From Alphaproteobacteria bacterium (GTDB lineage: Bacteria; Pseudomonadota; Alphaproteobacteria; RF32; CAG-239): a stretch of DNA of 36,044 nt. The position numbers and the translations under genes are program-made. Below the pieces are notes generated by a model. The model was not told where the DNA came from. It made no database searches and saw only the letters and a list, made by a program, of their open reading frames with translations. The DNA is taken from the NCBI GenBank assembly GCA_017484225.1, contig JAFUTN010000011.1, positions 1-36,044 on the forward strand. The letters are read 5' to 3'. The number at the start of each line of letters is the position of its first letter. The stretch's first letter is position 1. Shown here piece by piece: positions 34,701 through 36,044 of this stretch.

Positions 34701-35303
34701 GACACTGATGTTGTTGTTACGGAAGAAGTAGGAAGTCAAGTTGTTGCTTATCCTGACAAAGTCAATCAATCAGATAAAATTTTGAATCCTGCGTATGTAT
34801 TAACATCCGTAAACGGCGACCGTTCGGCTCCGCTCACGATTCAACAGAGTTCTTGGTTGAAAACAAACGTTGTTCCGGTGTATAACGGAGCTGAAACCGA
34901 TACAAAAGATTATGTGACCAGTGATGTTACTAAGTCCGGATATGCCGTTGGATGGGCAGCTTTAATGGGCTTTATCTATGAAGGTGCTGTATACGGTGAT
35001 CTTATTTCTAACACTAACAATATTAAGGAATATAATTCTTCCGGTTCAGCATCTGTTTATTGGAACATTTTCCCTGTTCGCCGTAATACGTTGGAAGCCT
35101 ATGCTACAACATATTGCTACTTTGACCGCAAAAATATGTTTGGAGCTTTTAACGGCTCGGCAGACTTTAAGAAAACGGTTGATCAGTATGACTATTTGGA
35201 ACAGCTGAAAAACGGCAATGTAAGTTTTGAGAAGAAGGATAACGGAAACGGATACATAAAACGTTTGAATGATCCTACTCTGACTTATGACGAAATATGG
35301 TAA
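31701..35303 (+). CDS. Giant pilin-like protein, PilV/shufflon-type tip adhesin candidate
   Basis: The 1200-residue protein starts with a basic leader and MAQKGGLMIEALAMLGLIAV, a type-IV-prepilin-like site. Cleavage after the first Gly of KGG would leave Glu at +5. A hydrophobic helix and an N-terminal helical spine follow. The middle (about 230-900) is strand- and Gly/Asn/Asp-rich, like fibre or tail proteins (VDGLLAARQIDAQKL, DVAVHGSAVFTSDA). Near residue 906 comes APQCPPGYTRLVTMSP, similar to the segment before the variable part of PilV. Normal pilins have about 150-200 residues. AGGAG lies 8 nt before the ATG. No recombinase or inverted shufflon repeats are seen in the window. Confidence 0.8.
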   Translation: MTDKFSKKMAQKGGLMIEALAMLGLIAVVTPTMYKKSAERALEVEDINTATTMRTYLGATNSLIGATYGDLIRDMRANNETNRVISINDLRPYLPYNFDTSKALYDFNTPKIGVHRDGNSLTAFLLFPAKSGKDTGLGQERTARIASMIGASGGYVSAEKQAKGIGGIWELKDSDFTDVFGNENVNVYSIVTASSDAINNVNTEEDTDKFLYRTYTEGEEWRNTMRADLFMGRPDGNDRYSKDSAYSIRDVKRLIIGAESAISNTSGMSAAEIQTAEADNQYGLYMTGDTSSAFVKGTLEAAVNEAAGIANLKADDTSLKTGADASGNYAFNTTKDALQFGYNNSAGYSEAYNFQVDGSGNVKSRGNVVMAESDDWDTISLGNLPVGHILYGEKNSGSGKVSLINEDVFSVQGFQKDGDNYNKDFNSRVKIARSGYKLDENGNEIPEIRYNTSPTFPVYIGANTKVDGLLAARQIDAQKLRLATLQAGSQNIDDEYKWLTVDANGIHGRNPNGAPSLGTGFDVSSGEIKMFTGLIDRNNADWSTSSGAQSYLKVANGTGIDLESTEQIDIYMNNDTGSLNIKNNTIGERLQENTLYIEPNTTIADPNTNVLVDKTNFTVKDKDGKTRFEVRGNNASGITSEGSNKYDVAVHGSAVFTSDATASATGDDYRYMTVGRYDNKSAVNIGGGTDHPNYSQVLTVDEYSGAQEAVPTSKIDSGANTNDGMGGGTVYVRKGMVAVQPQNMTSRDNVVKSSASQGYGVVQASRFVANNKDENGASVAVPEFFNVNNGSVGSDTIYKTYNGSSANRYDTYMVNPAYTSVMHDIKLTTRGGARLSDVLPDFITKGVYIVNNTYHDNLKNLKFKYNTGSITVGGKTPTPFTNSSFTINSEESWASPYLGVIPAPQCPPGYTRLVTMSPQSFMIGQAGRLKKGSYTSAGDGGYSSETGSFYYVETNAPDPSAYNDSLVTQPGVDSQAYMQLETAKMNTGDSRTMHIKGTGIDTDVVVTEEVGSQVVAYPDKVNQSDKILNPAYVLTSVNGDRSAPLTIQQSSWLKTNVVPVYNGAETDTKDYVTSDVTKSGYAVGWAALMGFIYEGAVYGDLISNTNNIKEYNSSGSASVYWNIFPVRRNTLEAYATTYCYFDRKNMFGAFNGSADFKKTVDQYDYLEQLKNGNVSFEKKDNGNGYIKRLNDPTLTYDEIW

Positions 35304-35336
35304 TAAAAAAAAGTAGCTGAAAAGCTCCTTTTTTAT
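35304..35336. terminator. Terminator after the giant pilin-like gene
   Basis: AAAAAAG-T-AGCT-GAAA-AGCT-C-CTTTTTT forms a stem with one mismatch. It is A/T-flanked and works in both directions. Confidence 0.8.
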
Positions 35337-35500
35337 GGCGTCAAATGTCTTTCAACGACTTTTCGCGCGCGAGTTCCGGTTCTTTTTTGTGACGAGGAAA
35401 GGGGGATTGTATCCAATAACCGGTTCCAACAATCCAGTCCTTCCGGTGTTGTAAGCAGCCGCATTTTTTTTACCATTACAAACCATAATATTACTTGCAT
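35333..35500 (-). CDS. Possible 55-residue small protein or gene remnant
   Basis: A minus-strand frame reads MQVILWFVMVKKMRLLTT, then PEGLDCWNRLLDTIPL, then KRTGTRARKVVERHLTP. The stop overlaps the bidirectional terminator at 35304-35336, as expected for a real gene end. No good ribosome site is seen (AGAAG touches the ATG) and no family is recognised. It may be a fragment of a lost mobile gene next to the tRNA. Confidence 0.3.
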   Translation of the reverse strand: MQVILWFVMVKKMRLLTTPEGLDCWNRLLDTIPLSSSQKRTGTRARKVVERHLTP

Positions 35501-35716
35501 CTTCTAAATGTTTGCTCAAATATTGTACCAGAATTTCAACATAAAATAGTAGTAAAATTTTCTTCCATCCTTTTCAACAAGCCGGATTATATTGCTAATT
35601 TGATTATTCATAAACAAACTCAACAACACTTATTAGCAATAGGCGACAATGGTTGTTATATTAAATATACGATTGAACTTCATAAGCCGGAAATTAAAAA
35701 ATTTTCAATGAAATAA
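35495..35716 (+). pseudogene. Protein-like reading frame, probable remnant
   Basis: A 73-codon frame with a TTG start and no ribosome site contains KPDYIANLIIHKQTQQHLLA and IGDNGCYIKYTIELHKPEIK, which look protein-like. It begins right after a stop and overlaps the small minus-strand frame by a few bases. I do not recognise a family. The rest of 35337-35767 shows nothing else besides the tRNA promoter. Confidence 0.2.
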
Positions 35717-35725
35717 AAAAAATAC

Positions 35726-35754
35726 TTGCAAAATAAAAAATGATGGTGTAAATA
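35726..35754 (+). promoter_or_regulatory. Promoter of tRNA-Pro
   Basis: TTGCAA (35726-35731) and TAAATA (35749-35754) are 17 nt apart, about 14 nt before the tRNA 5' end. Confidence 0.55.
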
Positions 35755-35767
35755 TAACGACGTTAAT

Positions 35768-35844
35768 CGGGGCGTAGCTCAGCCTGGTAGAGCGCTTGGT
35801 TTGGGACCAAGATGTCGCGTGTTCGAATCTCGTCGCCCCGACCA
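35768..35844 (+). tRNA. tRNA-Pro (anticodon TGG)
   Basis: The 77-nt cloverleaf has acceptor stem CGGGGCG/CGCCCCG, D arm AGCTCAGCCTGGTAGAGC, anticodon arm CTTGG-TTTGGGA-CCAAG with TGG at 35802-35804, T arm around GTTCGAATC, and encoded CCA. A terminator follows directly. The last 19 nt are repeated at 36019-36037. Confidence 0.97.
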
Positions 35845-35850
35845 ACATAA

Positions 35851-35880
35851 AAAAACACCACCTTCTTAGGTGGTGTTTTT
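35851..35880. terminator. Terminator of tRNA-Pro
   Basis: AAAAACACCACC/GGTGGTGTTTTT (12 bp, loop TTCTTA) lies 6 nt after the tRNA and ends in a T-run. Confidence 0.92.
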
Positions 35881-35904
35881 TTATTTTGTTTTTGGGACGC
35901 CGGT

Positions 35905-36003
35905 TCGAACACGCGAGAGAGCGTGTTTGACAAGGAGGCTAAGGCACACGGGGGTGTGCCGGTGCCGTAAGGCATAGCCGCCGCAGCGGCACAGATTTTT
36001 TTT
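35905..36003 (+). other. Chain of four hairpins ending in a T-run
   Basis: Successive stems: TCGAACACGC/GCGTGTTTGA (35905-35930), GGCACAC/GTGTGCC with loop GGGG (35943-35960), TGCC-GTAA-GGCA (35963-35974), and GCCGC-CGCA-GCGGC (35977-35990). T8 follows shortly after. The region is much more GC-rich than its surroundings. It could be a small RNA, part of an integrated element or a REP-like element. No open frame with start context is present. Confidence 0.5.
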
Positions 36004-36044
36004 ACAAAAAATCAAGCCAATCTCGTCGCCCCGACCACAAACAC

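Larger units (their letters stand above)
35826..36037 (+). repeat. Direct repeat of the tRNA-Pro 3' end (att-like)
   Basis: AATCTCGTCGCCCCGACCA occurs at 35826-35844, inside the tRNA, and again at 36019-36037, 193 bp later. This is the usual footprint of integrases that target tRNA 3' ends. The short spacing suggests a remnant, or that one site belongs to an element extending past the window end. Confidence 0.7.

Noticed and set aside
31701..35303. Active shufflon with inverted recombination sites
   Set aside because: I could not find repeated inverted short sites or an adjacent recombinase; only the PilV-like protein layout is present.
35763..35975. Antisense frame through tRNA-Pro and the hairpin chain
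   Set aside because: It translates a tRNA and structured DNA (GRGDEIRTRDILVPNQAL is a well-known spurious product of tRNA regions).

Overview
The window looks like chromosomal DNA of an AT-rich, uncultured, probably host-associated alphaproteobacterium. The evidence is a set of genes typical of that class: a CckA-type hybrid kinase next to an HdaA-type DnaA homologue, a TrcR (DUF1013) regulator, the hfq-hflX and efp-suhB pairs, a zinc-free L31, a ParA/MipZ-like ATPase and a SPOR-tailed D,D-carboxypeptidase. The species assignment is inference; no rRNA is present.

Layout. 1-172: REP-like repeats. 173-1384: a secreted BspA-type leucine-rich repeat (LRR) gene on the minus strand, led by a structured RNA. 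1385-5278: ruvC-yebC (-), metK (+), mlaA-mlaC (-). 5463-9208: hfq-hflX, two lipoproteins and a membrane metallophosphoesterase (+). 9374-11500: a possible small gene on the plus strand and a minus-strand operon of three secreted Cys-rich proteins sharing one domain. 11540-17285: pgm-cckA-hdaA-membrane protein operon (-). 17384-20214: coiled-coil/zapA and carboxypeptidase/ParA-like pairs (-). 20293-21837: a ThiE-like gene (+), then a second LRR gene with a second copy of the structured RNA (-). 21948-24801: efp, a degenerate inositol-monophosphatase homologue, rpmE and trcR with a histone-H1-like tail (+). 24843-27693: HNH-type protein, SUKH-type protein and Sua5 (-). 27825-30670: pepA and small membrane protein (+), HxlR regulator and CxxC membrane protein (-). 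30925-35303: two pilin-like genes, one a 1200-residue PilV/shufflon-like protein. 35768-36044: tRNA-Pro with a duplicated 3' end and a chain of hairpins.

The strongest candidate for something undescribed is the pair of about 200-nt RNAs at 1111-1350 and 21601-21837, both on the minus strand. Each has its own TTTACA-N17-TARAAT promoter and ends in an intrinsic terminator. Each lies 31-35 nt upstream of an LRR gene that shows no promoter of its own. A 9-bp long-range helix forming a pseudoknot is kept in both copies although five of its nine base pairs have changed on both sides. This suggests a riboswitch-like or attenuator leader. The two LRR proteins differ in body but share a nearly invariant C-terminal tail, encoded by DNA that has drifted at silent sites. 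Together they look like a regulated family of surface or secreted proteins with a common sorting tag.

All assignments were made by reading sequence and motifs; no database search was run.
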